This document shows, piece after piece, positions 52,184-64,000 of a stretch of DNA of 64,000 bases. The stretch's first letter is position 1; the number at the start of each line of letters is the position of its first letter. The notes below the pieces were generated by a model. The model did no database searches and was not told the DNA's origin. It saw only the letters and a list, made by a program, of their open reading frames with translations. The stretch covers positions 2,294,001-2,358,000 of the forward strand of contig WJXW01000001.1 of the NCBI GenBank assembly GCA_015832175.1, read 5' to 3'. Origin of the DNA: Paraphaeosphaeria minitans. Lineage: Eukaryota; Ascomycota; Dothideomycetes; Pleosporales; Didymosphaeriaceae. Position numbers and translations under genes: made by a program.

Positions 52184-54505
52184 TGACGACACGTTCGAAT
52201 TGTGCGGCACGACGGGGAATCAGACGGCGATAGCATGGCTTTGGGCAAAATGTGCTTGCGACAAGGGCAAGTCTGTTGAGCACGCCGTGGTGGGCGACCC
52301 AGACTTGACTTGGGCCCGCTCACAATGAAGGCAATCGCGACCATCACATCTTCCCCACTCGTCTGTTTGCGCACCCAACGACGAATTTTGCTCTTCACCA
52401 CACCAGACAGCACCAGCAACCGCTACAGAACACCCGCTACATTGCCTCATTCGCACGTTCGAAGTGGCACCACCACCGCCCATAAGGTAACACTTCGCCG
52501 CTGTGCCTGCTCTCCCAACCTCACCGGCTGTCCTGAGAGCAACACCATGGACCGGGTCCGAGCATGGATTTTGTACGCCATACCGCGCATCCCAAAGTAA
52601 AGCAGCCGTGGATGGGCCGCCAGACGTCCGGCTGAATGCTCTACGGCTCCAACATCGACTTCAGGCGACAACGGCCGCTTGCACGGTGTCTCAGACACAA
52701 GCCATTCCTGGAAGTCACGGCGTCATGACATCTACTCAAGTTTGTCTCGCAATCTACCATCTCTTACTGGAGTTCCAGCTCTTGCTCACCCATACTATAG
52801 GCCTCAAATCGGTTGATGTGCCGATGGTATTTTGGCAACGCTCGTCAGTCCAGCTCCTGCATCATGACAAACGATCAGACCACCGAGTAGCCCCAATCGA
52901 TTCTGAAAGAACCTCTTCCTGATCTGTCATTCCTCTGTCAACGCGAAATGTCGCCTAGCCAAGGTTACGCTGGGCTGACGGTACCCCATGGCAAAACAAG
53001 CATCATGGCTCTACAAGTGGCGTTTAGTCGGACACTGAGCGACGTCGGCAAGGGCGGTGCAACGAAGCCACAATAACAGTATCGTTCTGTTCAATTTCCA
53101 CCCGAGCGAACAAGACCATACTTCTGCGCAAGCAATACATTGCACCCGGACGCACCCCGGACAGGCATGCATGCCATCGGCGGGCAACGCGCAAGCAAGG
53201 GGCCTCCGGTCGGATCAGATCAACTGCGCAATCACGAGGCACAGGTGTTTACCTGCTGCCTTCTGCGTAGCACCATGGGAAGAATGGGGATCAGGGTCCT
53301 TTGTTTCCTGTCATGGCTTGGTGGAGCTGCAGCATGCAAGGCCAAGCACGGGCGGATTGGACGAGCGGCGGTCTTGACGAAAATACGGACGCAAGGCGGC
53401 GCTGAGTGCGACCATATGCGTGAGTGGTGCCACGACAGACCTCGCTGATGTGCATGCAGTGTCCCAAAATGGCCAAAGGGAGAGGACTAACAGGTTCATG
53501 CCATGGTAAAGGCACTGGAAAGCACGAGGAGACGCCGATGGAAGTGGGCAGCGTGGGCGGAAGCAAGGCGCGCGCATGCTCGAGGCCCGGCACGCGTTTG
53601 AGGCTATTTTGGAGGGGCGCTTTTCGCGGAGTCGGTGAAGAGAAATGTGAGGTGCCGCCGAAGAGTGGCATCCGGTGGCGACGAGACGAGCCCCGCTGCA
53701 TGGCCTGTGTCACGGCCCGCACCAAGCTTTCACTCTCGCAGCGCGAGGTAATATTAGATGGCTGACGGGAGCGCTGGCCTCGCAGATGTGAGAGCACATG
53801 GGCGGGCTCTTTGCTTTCTCCATCTCGAGAGAGAGACTCAGAGAGACGGAGACTCAAGCGCTGCACGCTCGGAAGACGAAAGGTTCCCTCGCGGTTAGTT
53901 TGCCGACGCAGCTAACGCTCGACGACGACTACCGATAGATACCTAGTGCTGGGGTCGCGCTGGTGGGCGCTGGGCACCGCTGGAGCAGCCATTGGCACTT
54001 ATTGCGACACACGTGCGTGCGACGGCGTCCCAGTGGCCCGCAACGGCGTCAGCACGGCATTGGGATGGTGGAGCGCTGGGCAGGCGAAGGCATTTCCGTG
54101 GGAGGACTTCCTCGCTAGGAGCGATCACGGCCCTCGAGCTCGCGCGCTACCAGGAACCCTCGACTTGAGGCCTCGCAAACTCGCCGTGGGCGCCGTCTTG
54201 GTCTTATCGAGGGCACCCGCAGCGAGCCCATCGTCTGCGCGACGGGAGGGAAGGGCGATCAGAGTGGTGCATCGCGGCCGTTTAGAGGTGGGGTGCAATT
54301 GGCTGGCCACGATGCTGCGTCTGGCGTGCATGCTAGTCCCGTGGCCTTGACCGCCCTTTCACGTCGTGAGCCTTGATCCATCGCACGGGCCCCCGCCCGC
54401 CTCTTCGATTCTCCGCTCGATTCCTCTCACATCACACCGCTCTGACTGCTCAGCACAGAGCTCTGCCCAGCTGAGCGCCCGAACCTCCTCCTCTCCATTA
54501 CAAAC
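52184..54505. other. 2.3-kb gene-free stretch
   Basis: No frame with recognisable content. The last few hundred bases form the promoter and a long CT/CA-rich 5' leader of the Zn2Cys6 regulator, as is common for fungal developmental regulators. Confidence 0.4.
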
Positions 54506-57028
54506 ATGGAGTCCAACCTCGACAACCTCGACCTGTACGCCTTCGACCAGCCGTTCGACCCGAACCGCCCGTCGTTCAACTACAACCTCTCCCACCAGAC
54601 CTGGCCGCTTCCGCCCGCCCAGATGCCGCAACAGCACGACGGCACCCACCACCACCAGCAACACCACCATGACCAGCGACGCGTCAACACGGTAGCCACC
54701 ACCCAGGCCCACAATCCCAATGGGCTGCCACACACCACCGGCGCCATCGCGCCGCACCAGCTTCAGACGACAGGCCTCGCCTTCCCGTCCGCAATGGCCA
54801 CGAATCCCATGCTGACTGATTGGATCAACCTGAGCGCGAGCACCGGCTTCGCCCAGCAGGCCTTCGGGACCGACTTGACTTCTCTGGGGGGAGACTATGG
54901 CGCATTCGGTGCCGGCCCGCTGCAGACCTCGCCTGTTGATTTCCCCATCAACACCTCGCAGGCGCTGATGAATTCAATGTCCATGAACGCCCCGTCCGCG
55001 TTCGGCATGATGGCGACCACCTCCATGGACATGACCCAGCAGATGGCGCCCTTTGGCATGGCAGACTTCGCGCAGGACTTTTCCAACATATCAAATGGGC
55101 AAGAGTTCAGCGTCTCGAGCGCCGTCTCGGCGAGTGCGGGCAGCGGCTCCCCGACCGAGCAGTGGTTGGAGGTCAGGTCGCTCTCCAGCAGTGACAACGG
55201 GTGGAACACTGTCGACTTCGCCCACCGCAACTCGTACGACTTCTCGAGCGATCCCACCGCCCTCATCATAAATCCCGCACAGACACTCCACATCCGAACG
55301 AACTCGGATTCGTCAAATCAGTCGGATGCGCCTCGGTCGGCCCACTCTTTCAGCAGCTTCGAGGAGATTCACTACCCCATGCACTCTCCCCAATCCGAAG
55401 CCGAGAATCAGCTCGACCTCACACACTCGCCACACGCGCACAGCCATTCGTCTAGCTGTCACCACGGTCTCCCCAACCTAGACCAAGAGTACTCCAACTA
55501 CATCTCACCTAATCAGTCCGTGAGCCCACCCATGCCTCGCGCTGAACCCGTGGACATCAAGCAGTCCGCGTCGAGCTCCTCCTCGCCCACCTCCTCTGCA
55601 GTCAGCTCACCGCCAACCCGCCGGAGAAAGTCGCCAGTCACTACTCCCCTCGGTTCGAAGCCCGCTAAGACCATCGCGAAGAAGACCCCACCAGCACATA
55701 CCATCAAGAAGGATGCGTCAGGCGAAAAGCGTGTAGGTAGACGGCGCGGTCCTTTGAGACCCGAACAGCGACAACAAGCACACGAGATCCGAAAGCTCCG
55801 TGCTTGCTTGAGGTGTAAGTTCCTCAAGAAGACTTGTGACAAGGGTGACCCGTGCGGTGGCTGTCAGCCATCACACGCTCGTCTCTGGCAAGTCCCCTGC
55901 ACACGTATCGACATCAAGGACATTGCCTACTTCATGAAGGACTGGAAGGCCGACTACGAACGCCATGTCAGCCTCGGATTCTCCATCGGTAACATCAAGG
56001 GCTTCGCGCCTCAGGAACGACCCATTTACATCACCCATGGCTACGGCCACTACCTTCCCATCATGGCCCGTGAGGTGTACGTCCGGGATGAGAAGTGCTT
56101 TGGTGTTGACTGGTTTGAGAGCTTGAACGGTCTCCACTTCGAGATCAACACTGCCAAGCTCTCTGCGGGTATGGAGGGCATCTCGCGAAGCATGCTTTCC
56201 GAGTACTTGGACCGCCACATCGATGGCGGCTTTGAGCCGTTCATTGACGAATACTTTGAGGGCACTCCGTTTGTCACCGAGATACTCAAGACTGCTTACC
56301 GCTTCTACTGCCGCGAGAAGCTTCCAGTCATCCGCAAGGCCCTGAAGCTTGTTGTTGCTTACAATCTGACTCTACACGTTACCATGGTCGAAGGCCTCGG
56401 TGGCGAGGAGGTCAACATCGGCAAGGTCGAAGACAATCAGTCCAAGTTCCACGGCAAGACAGTGGCCCCCGTCATGATCAACTTCCAGGTCAAGTGTGCC
56501 CTCGCCGACATGTGGCGTGAGCTTCAGAAGGATGTCCTCGAAGAGCTCTCTGCGCTGTACTCCTCTGTATACAGCGGTGACAAGCTGAAGAACTGGCCCA
56601 CCATATTTATGCTCGCCGCCATTATCCTCGCTGTCTGGGAGCTGATCCAATTCGACTGCAACTACCGTGTGCCGGACCAGCCTGCAGTGCAGAAATTCTG
56701 CAACGACATGGAGTCGACTCCCGTAGGAGTCATTGTTGGTCTTTTCTCGGCCATCTCCCAGAAGCTTCCTGCGTTCTCGGAGTGGGACTCCCGGAAACAC
56801 CACAACCTACTGAACTCCAATCCGGCGGTGTGCGATGCGATGACTGAGGTCCGTACGCATGTGACCAGACATGGTAAGTTGAAGCATCCGTCATTTCGTC
56901 TGCGAATGAGGCTAACAAGACGTGCAGATACGTACTTGCGATCAAGAAGCGATTGCAAGTTCGACCGCAACGATTTTGACTCACTGTCGAACAAGTTCCT
57001 CTCCAAGCTCGTCATCCGAGCTAACTAG
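54506..57028 (+). CDS. Zn(II)2Cys6 transcription factor
   Basis: One intron (56874-56927) splits the gene; the spliced protein has 822 residues. The first 380 residues are low in complexity (Ser, Gln, His, Asn) and probably an activation region. A basic stretch (KRVGRRRGPLRPEQRQQ) precedes the zinc cluster with cysteines at 434, 437, 444, 450, 453 and 465, a C-x2-C-x6-C-x5-C-x2-C-x11-C pattern. A long conserved region follows (IDIKDIAYFMKDWKADYERH, GYGHYLPIMAREVYVRDE, YFEGTPFVTEILKTAYRFY), which belongs to a fungal family I remember as widely conserved but cannot name safely. The intron is 54 nt, free of stops and a multiple of three, so unspliced mRNA would still encode a full protein. Confidence 0.9.
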   Translation: MESNLDNLDLYAFDQPFDPNRPSFNYNLSHQTWPLPPAQMPQQHDGTHHHQQHHHDQRRVNTVATTQAHNPNGLPHTTGAIAPHQLQTTGLAFPSAMATNPMLTDWINLSASTGFAQQAFGTDLTSLGGDYGAFGAGPLQTSPVDFPINTSQALMNSMSMNAPSAFGMMATTSMDMTQQMAPFGMADFAQDFSNISNGQEFSVSSAVSASAGSGSPTEQWLEVRSLSSSDNGWNTVDFAHRNSYDFSSDPTALIINPAQTLHIRTNSDSSNQSDAPRSAHSFSSFEEIHYPMHSPQSEAENQLDLTHSPHAHSHSSSCHHGLPNLDQEYSNYISPNQSVSPPMPRAEPVDIKQSASSSSSPTSSAVSSPPTRRRKSPVTTPLGSKPAKTIAKKTPPAHTIKKDASGEKRVGRRRGPLRPEQRQQAHEIRKLRACLRCKFLKKTCDKGDPCGGCQPSHARLWQVPCTRIDIKDIAYFMKDWKADYERHVSLGFSIGNIKGFAPQERPIYITHGYGHYLPIMAREVYVRDEKCFGVDWFESLNGLHFEINTAKLSAGMEGISRSMLSEYLDRHIDGGFEPFIDEYFEGTPFVTEILKTAYRFYCREKLPVIRKALKLVVAYNLTLHVTMVEGLGGEEVNIGKVEDNQSKFHGKTVAPVMINFQVKCALADMWRELQKDVLEELSALYSSVYSGDKLKNWPTIFMLAAIILAVWELIQFDCNYRVPDQPAVQKFCNDMESTPVGVIVGLFSAISQKLPAFSEWDSRKHHNLLNSNPAVCDAMTEVRTHVTRHGKLKHPSFRLRMRLTRRADTYLRSRSDCKFDRNDFDSLSNKFLSKLVIRAN

Positions 57029-59426
57029 ACCGCTTTCATCTTCAACGACATCCTCAGGCTGCTCTCATCACTACCCCACCTCTTGCCTAGGATTCATCAC
57101 CTGCCGCAAACCCCACTCAGCCCAACCCTTACGGACTCTCAATAACGTGTCTGGAGTTTGCACCCGCAGACGACCATCGCTCTTACGGCTGACGACCCAA
57201 AAGCATGATGACGACCTATTATGTTCGATGCTCACAACTGCTTTGTTGCTTTGATTCCCCGGCGTGCTGGACGCTAAGTTCGTGACCTCGACCCAAATCG
57301 GCCCGCACACACCAACTACATACACTCACTCGAGCGGCACCCTACATTTTTTCTTATGACGGTTGCTATTACGGATCGACGATGGCATACGCGTTAAGTG
57401 GCCACGACAACGACCTCATTGATATATTGACAGCATTCCTTTACTCCAGCTTTCGAAGGCGGTCTTGTCCCTTTCAAAAGCATATTCACGACTGTGTAGA
57501 GGGTCCTAGATGGCTGTCGCACGCCGTCCCCGCCGTCGGGCGTGCGATGCTTCCTGCCCCCGTTTGTTTGTCGGTTCGATTTTCCTTTTCACGACCTGTT
57601 TTACTGGCATAGCGAGCAACTATTGCTTTACTTTATTTTTTATCTTATCTCACAACAACATTACTATCTAGCGACGGTGGAGAGCGGTGGGAGCATCCCA
57701 TCCGCTAGCGAGCGTGTTTGATCTCAGCATCTTTCCGGCGGCATCATGGCATTCTTGGTTTGACTAATGATTGCGTGCGTGCGTGCGTGGAGAGGTGAAT
57801 ATAGCTGAGTTTGTATGTATCTATTGGATTGGATTGGGACGGATATGGGATGGAACAAATGGAAATTCTCATCATTCAAAACCTGCAATGCCTCTTTTCG
57901 ACCGTGGTGCATGCGCCGAAATACGTCTGCGCATCAGCTTTCGACAGTATCTGCACGCAGTACTATCGGAGATGGCCAAGTCAGCACGCAGCCCGCCTGA
58001 CCATGCATGCCCCTACAAGCTGCGCAACCTAGGTATCGTTCCCAGCGTCGTAGACTTGGACGCGCAACTGCCGATGGCGATGTCGATGTGTGCCTCGTCT
58101 CATCCATCTCACCTGCGCTGTCCCTTCCCACCCAGCATTACCTTGACGATTCGGCTAGCCCGCTCTCTCGCGATCACGATGCGATGCGATGCGGTACGAT
58201 ACGATACGATCATCCTACCTTAACCACTTCCACCTCCATCCTCCCACTGCAGCGGCCGTCAGATCACGCCCTCCCACCATATCTCGAGCAGGATCGTGCT
58301 TGCCCCCCGTCCTCCCCGCCTTTGCCTCCCATCCCTCGCAGTGCAGTGGGCATGGCATCTACAGCGGATGATACCACGCCCGGCAGTCCAATAGATACCC
58401 GCCCAACTGCCTTGCGCGAAGCGGTGAGTGCACGCAGGGACGAGGCGTCTAGTCTACATACGTAGGTACGGCTAGGTAGGCACTAGTAGGTACTCTCGAC
58501 TTCAGACTTTGACCGGCGTGCGGGTCGCGCGTCGCTCGCGCTATGTGGATTCGGCGCGGAGGGTGGGGTGGATGGATTATGTAGATACTCACCCTGCATC
58601 CGAATAGTCTACCTACCTAGGCGCGTGTGGGGGGGCTCGGGCGCACTCGGAGGGAGGAGGGAAGATCGGCGGGGAGCTGTACCTAGGCCAGGGGTGGATC
58701 AGGGTTGTAAGTAAGCGTGTGGGCAGTGTGGGCAGAGTTTTGCAGAGGCGCGACGTGCGTGCAGAAAGGTTGGAGCTAGAAGCGCTGGGTTCGCCATTCA
58801 CGTGGTGGGTAGGTATCGTGAGTGAGGCGGAGGATGTAGGTAGTCTAGGGTAGACGCGCCGTAGACGCGGTGGTTTCGCGCGTGTGGAGCCGTCTGGATT
58901 GTTTGGATTGACAACGTGTTTTCTTTTTTTGCTTTTTGCTTTTGGCAAAACGGCTTTTGGCAAAGCGGGATGGCGGGTGGCGGCGCGGATCTTGTGCATT
59001 GCTTTTTTGCGGGAGCGGGAGGGTGTGTGACGACCGTCTTGGTGGGAAGGTTGCACAGGATTATTAGGTACCGTACCTATGCCTAGACTTTTGAAGTGTA
59101 GGTAGGAAAAGTGTCTAGGTGTCCATGTGTTAACTTTGAGGCGCAACAAAGAGCGTCGATCCGGTCTTACGAGTCCCTGTGCCTTTGAAGATTTCGTTCT
59201 CGTGGTAGTGGTGGGCCATGGTATCAATATCTCAAGATCTTGACGTTCGCTCGACGCAGCAAGATTCCAGTGCATAACCCATCGCAAACTGCCGCTGTCA
59301 GACAGACATCCGTCGATATCTTGGCCTCGTCCCTACTTTACAACTGAACGTTCAGCAACCCACTCCTACACTGAAGTTTGTGTTATACAGCGAGAAGATG
59401 GACTTGCTCGGCATTTAGAAAGGGAG

Positions 59427-59519
59427 TTCTTCTTCTTCTTCTTCTTCTTCTTCTTCTTCTTCTTCTTCTTCTTCTTCTTCTTCTTCTTCTTCTTCTTCTT
59501 CTTCTTCTTCTTCTTCTTC
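59427..59519. repeat. (TTC)n microsatellite
   Basis: An unbroken run of about 31 TTC triplets; on the minus strand it reads as poly-lysine or poly-glutamate codons, without other support for coding. Confidence 0.95.
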
Positions 59520-59529
59520 AACAACTGAT

Positions 59530-59805
59530 AAATCACATGTAGTATTAGATTCGTAGACGCATATGAAGTTCGTATATGTCGTAATGCTGGCTCGATCAAA
59601 GGATTAAATCACATGTACAGTAGTATTAGATTTGTAGACCCCTATAAAGTTTGTTCATATTACAACGCTAGCTTGATTAAAGGATTAAATCGCATGTAGT
59701 ATTAAATTCGTAGACCCCTATAAAATCCGTACATGTAACGCTTGGCTCGATCAAAGGATTAAATCGTGTGTAGTATTAAATTCGTAGACCCCATATGAAA
59801 ATCGT
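59530..59805. repeat. AT-rich tandem repeat of about 76 bp
   Basis: Four units starting near 59531, 59606, 59686 and 59760. Each contains taaatcacatgtagtatta or a close variant, a cgtagaccc stretch, and ggctcgatcaaaggatt. The units are adjacent to the TTC tract. Units differ from each other mostly by single bases and small gaps. Confidence 0.8.
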
Positions 59806-59971
59806 ACATGTCGTGACGTCGTACCATTCCGTGTCGGTGCACAGTGGCCGACAGTAAAACTGGACTTTTGTAGCTACGAGAATACAGGGTAACGTACCAA
59901 ATCATCAAAAACTCCAGTTGTTTGCGACAACCACTGTGCTGCGTCGTCTCGACGTGGGGATGGGGGGAGAG

Positions 59972-60355
59972 CTAAATCAGCGTCTGCTGATGGCTTGCCA
60001 TCTTCCACTGTCCGTCCTCAAGCACCCAGGCGCTGGAGCAGATGGCTCTGAACGGCAGCTCCACCCTGATGGCTTCTACACGGTAGTAGACCAGTGCGCT
60101 GCTCTCTCCCAGGGGCATGACCTCATCGTGGCTCAGCGTGTACTTTGTCCATGGTTGAAAGCCAGGGTCCTGCAGTATCTCATGGAGCGATGGCGAGGAC
60201 GTCGCGGTAAGAATTCGATCGCCTGGGAAAATGAAAACCGGGGTTGCGGAGAGGAGCGGGAGAAGGGCCTTGCCAGAGTCGCAGAGGGCAGCCCAAGCGC
60301 GATGTTCGAGGGTGCAGATGGTGGCAGTCAAGCTGGGGGCAGTGAAGTTCGGCAT
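59972..60355 (-). CDS. SnoaL/NTF2-like (DUF4440-type) protein
   Basis: Single frame of 127 residues from the ATG at 60355. It starts with a helix (ICTLEHRAWAALCDSGKALLPLL) and continues with strands that match the cone-shaped NTF2-like fold. It ends ALVYYRVEAIRVELPFRAICSSAWVLEDGQWKMASHQQTL, whose W.L..G.WK…HQ.T pattern is typical of DUF4440-type proteins. Members bind small ligands or act as isomerases and cyclases; no role can be given. Promoter repeats lie just upstream (60422-60522). Confidence 0.72.
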   Translation of the reverse strand: MPNFTAPSLTATICTLEHRAWAALCDSGKALLPLLSATPVFIFPGDRILTATSSPSLHEILQDPGFQPWTKYTLSHDEVMPLGESSALVYYRVEAIRVELPFRAICSSAWVLEDGQWKMASHQQTLI

Positions 60356-60421
60356 CGCGCAAGGGTTGTAGGCGCGATAGGAAGGTGTGTGGGCTCGCGG
60401 AATCGTCGTCGGCTTTGTGAA

Positions 60422-60522
60422 GTCCTGAATGTATCAACCAGAGCGCCCACGAGTCCCGAATGTATCAACAAGATAGAGCGCCCACGAGTCCTGAATGTAT
60501 CAACACGATAGAGCGCCCACGA
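60422..60522. repeat. Three-unit tandem repeat of 31-35 bp
   Basis: Units begin gtcctgaatgtatcaac and end gagcgcccacga. The second and third have an extra agata/cgata insert. They lie within 170 bases upstream of the NTF2-like gene's start codon. Confidence 0.88.
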
Positions 60523-61225
60523 GCCGGGCATCCTGCTAGAGTGCTCAATCGGTGTGGCGTGACATCATTATTGCGCGCACCACGCACGGATTACAAAGTC
60601 GGAAACGCCGGTTGCGTAGGAGGATGAGGGGTGCTTGCTGGAGCTACTCGTAAGGACTAGATGCCGCGATAGGGTCTCTATGCCATTAGATATCGCGCGC
60701 TCAACATTGCGGAGCGCATCATTGTTTACGTGAGCACCTGGGTGAGGGTTGCGGCGACTAGCGTCACGATGAGCAATCGGCATTGCCGAGAGATGGCCGC
60801 AAGTCATGTCAGCATCTATTTGCAAGCCCGGGTGGCGAGGATGGCGAAAAGACAGTTTGCATCGGGTTTCCGGCCGTCGAACACCCTGAGCAGAGTGCTA
60901 CGAGCGTGGTGCGTTCTTGTTCTTTGTTGGTGAGTGACCGGATGGGCGTTGGGTTGGAGCTGGATTGGGAGCTTCCCCAGTCGCCCGGCGATAAGCTGGC
61001 CACATGCATGGGGCCGGCGCGATAACGAAGAGCGGGGGCAGTTGGCGTTCCCGGGGGCGACACCGCTCGAGTGAAGTACAGGCGGCAGACGGGCGCAAAC
61101 AGAGGCTTGAGCACTTGAACCAAAGCTCTCACAGTCAAATAAGCCAGCGAGCAGCGCAGTCATACAACGAGATAGAGTGCAATGCCTACACAGTAGACGG
61201 CAGCTGCCCGGCCAAGAAGACGCTC

Positions 61226-61233
61226 GAACCTTC
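61226..61233 (+). promoter_or_regulatory. Possible heat-shock element
   Basis: gaaccttc, one inverted GAAnnTTC pair, with a further agaag about 9 bases upstream. It lies about 250 bases before the polyubiquitin ATG. Polyubiquitin genes are commonly heat-induced; a single pair is weak evidence. Confidence 0.3.
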
Positions 61234-61344
61234 TCTTGCCTTGACTGCCGTTGGCGCACGGACGCTTGGTTGTGTCATTACTCACCGGCCACCCATGGAC
61301 CGTCGCAGCCTCAGCTTGCCGCCTGCGCCTGCGTCTCTCGCCCA

Positions 61345-61350
61345 TATAAA
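61345..61350 (+). promoter_or_regulatory. TATA box of the polyubiquitin gene
   Basis: tataaa in a GC-rich setting, 137 bases upstream of the start codon and followed by a CT-rich leader. Confidence 0.55.
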
Positions 61351-61486
61351 CCCGCCCGCCTCCCGCCTCCCTGCCTCCCTCCTACATCCGCACTTACACT
61401 CGCCCTACGACTCAACGTCAACGAGACGCACTTGCGCAAACCACCCGAGCACATACACACACACATACCCATACCCGACCGCCACG

Positions 61487-62512
<1,026 letters not shown>

Positions 62513-63235
62513 GCGGTTTGACTGACCTCACGGACGATATCATGGGATGGCGTTATTGGCATGACGGTACCTGAACGGGCCGACGGGTTATGATATTATT
62601 ACAGTTCAGGCAGGCAGGCCTGACAAGGCCTTCAATTCAAGAGCACGCCTACGGGCTGAGATCTATTCTCGATACATTTATTACCTGTGCCATGGTGATG
62701 CTTTCTATTGGTGTTAGACTGGCCTGACATGCGTCCGCAGTCGACATCCAGATCGTACCTTCTCTTTCAGGATGTGGTGACGCCATGCGATCTTGAGAAC
62801 ATAATTCAGCCTTCTCTACTTCGAACTCTTTTAATCTACTCGGCTTGAAGCTGCAGCTCGATCGCGTACAACCCTCCGCGCAAGATGCGACATGTTGCAT
62901 ACCCCGCGATGGCTTAACGCCACTTGCACGACGTCACGGATATAATGTATCCCCACCGTAGCTCCCCACTTCCAAACGCCGCCGAGAGGTACCGAGGTGG
63001 ACAGCCAGAAAGCACTGCTCCAATTGACGTGCAGAACGCCCGGAGGCTTTACAAAGACGAACCGGATGGCCGGATTTGAGAGTAAATTCCGTTGCGGGCG
63101 CCTTTAAAGCTGAGAGGTACCCCGCTACCTACAAAAGTAACACTTGTAACCACCAAATCTCGCGGTCGACACTACCAGAACACGTCCATATACCCGATTT
63201 GATATACAAGCAAGGTCTGTCGAGTGAGAGAAATC
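62513..63235. other. Gene-free stretch, AKR promoter
   Basis: 3' side of polyubiquitin and promoter of the aldo-keto reductase. No gene is recognised. Confidence 0.45.
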
Positions 63236-64000
63236 ATGGCTGAGAAGATGGAATACGTCAAGTATGTTTTGTTATTCTGGAGGAGGGAAGCTGGTAGTAT
63301 GGACGGAGGCATTGCGCTAATTAAGCTACAGTCTAGGCAAGTCCGGCCTCAAGGTTTCCAAGGTGATCCTCGGAGCGATGAGCTACGGAGATCCGAAGTG
63401 GCAGGAGTGGGTTTTGAACGAGGAGCAGAGTCTCCCGCTGCTCGAGCATGCCTATAAAGTCGGCATCAACACCTGGGACACGGTACGTTGACGCCCTCCC
63501 ATGCAAAGCGTTTAATCCCCCCCTCCCGTCTACAGAATTTCATTCCACCCTCCCGTCCACAGGATCTAACTCCGCTGTGTTACACTCCCCGTAAATCAGT
63601 CGCTGACATTCTGCGTCGTACAGGCAGATATCTACTCTCACGGCGCCTCAGAACGCATCATCGCAAAGGCACTAAAGCAGTACAACATCCCCCGCAACAA
63701 AGTCGTGCTTCTCTCGAAATGCTACTTCGGCGTCAACGAAGAAGACCCCACCCTCGGCATCGCATCCGTGTCCACTAACGACGGTGACTTCGTGAACCAA
63801 GTCGGTCTCTCACGCAAGCACATCTTCGATGCGGTGGAGAAGAGCGTCGAGCGTCTCGGCACGTACATCGACGTGCTGCAAATCCACCGGCTGGACCGGG
63901 ACACGCCGCGCGAGGAGATCATGAAGGCGCTGAACGACGTTGTCGAGAAGGGCTGGGTGCGGTATATTGGCGCGAGCTCGGTGCGTAGCGTCCTTGCTTG
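63236..64000 (+). CDS. Aldo-keto reductase, partial (runs off the window)
   Basis: Exons 63236-63261, 63332-63482 and 63624-63980 are seen; a donor (gtgcgt) at 63981 shows that the gene continues to the right. The visible 178 residues are the N-terminal half of an AKR barrel that reduces carbonyls with NADPH. Catalytic residues are in order: Asp in INTWDTADIYSHG, Tyr in the same stretch, Lys in VVLLSKCYFG, and His in IDVLQIHRLD. It resembles the fungal 'versiconal acetate reductase' style of AKR in general form, but the substrate is unknown. The join of exon 1 to 2 gives MEYVNLGKSGLKVSKVILGAMSYG, a typical start. Confidence 0.93.

Larger units (their letters stand above)
57029..59971. other. 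2.9-kb gene-poor region
   Basis: The first 600 bases are likely the 3' UTR of the regulator gene. No gene is recognised in the remainder. A TTC microsatellite and an AT-rich tandem repeat occupy its right part. Confidence 0.45.
60523..61486. other. Polyubiquitin promoter region
   Basis: No gene is seen. It contains the possible heat-shock element and TATA box listed below and a C-rich 5' leader. Confidence 0.5.

Noticed and set aside
59366..59599. Minus-strand lysine-rich frame over the TTC tract
   Set aside because: Produced solely by the microsatellite.

Overview
The window looks like nuclear DNA of a filamentous ascomycete (Pezizomycotina). The evidence is short introns of about 45 to 75 nt with CTAAC/CTGAC-like branch points, a chitin synthase, NEDD8 and farnesylation enzymes, a Zn2Cys6 regulator of a fungal-only family, and several fungal-type secreted proteins. 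A Dothideomycete-like source is my inference from the general look of the proteins; no marker gene here proves it. There are no rRNA genes, CRISPR arrays or prokaryotic operons, and I recognised no tRNA gene.

Layout. 1-0.8 kb: AT-rich sequence without genes, possibly a decayed repeat. 0.8-7.6 kb: class II aldolase, Rieske protein, GNAT acetyltransferase with a minisatellite behind it, flavin monooxygenase, and a five-exon DUF1996 secreted protein. 7.6-11.3 kb: decayed DNA with the remains of an F-box gene and a SET-domain gene. 11.4-15.8 kb: secreted FMN-dependent hydroxy-acid oxidase, dynactin p27, and a basic protein of unknown function. 16.8-17.6 kb: a broken J-domain gene. 19-30.8 kb: a housekeeping block with a GH43 glycosidase, ketol-acid reductoisomerase (ILV5), UBC12, RIB7, a DUF218-like protein, and a class III-like chitin synthase. 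30.8-35.5 kb: a long gene-poor stretch with odd, degenerate CG-rich repeated words. 35.5-36.1 kb: a small secreted protein. 37.1-38.6 kb: an AT-hook/WHA-domain gene followed in the same frame by two divergent ubiquitin-like segments. 39.3-43.1 kb: a Ser/Thr/Pro-rich membrane protein whose start codon appears to be split by an intron, and a dsRNA-binding-like protein. 43.1-46.8 kb: a run of minisatellites. 46.8-52.2 kb: a Dabb protein, farnesyltransferase beta (RAM1), a cupin and a coiled-coil membrane protein. 54.5-57.0 kb: the Zn2Cys6 regulator. 57-60 kb: gene-poor DNA with a TTC tract and an AT-rich tandem repeat. 60.0-64 kb: an NTF2/SnoaL-like protein, polyubiquitin with four units, and the first part of an aldo-keto reductase that runs off the right edge.

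The genes do not form an evident biosynthetic cluster. Their common themes are protein modification (ubiquitin, NEDD8 conjugation, farnesylation), primary metabolism (branched-chain amino acids, riboflavin), and wall or secreted functions. The most unusual items are the same-frame WHA/ubiquitin-like locus, whose ubiquitin-like segments both end Arg-Gly-Cys-stop, three GC-AG introns in two genes, the paired introns inside the first two polyubiquitin units, and the quasi-repetitive non-coding DNA between about 31.7 and 34.2 kb. Gene models were built by hand from reading-frame continuity and family memory; no search or alignment program was run.
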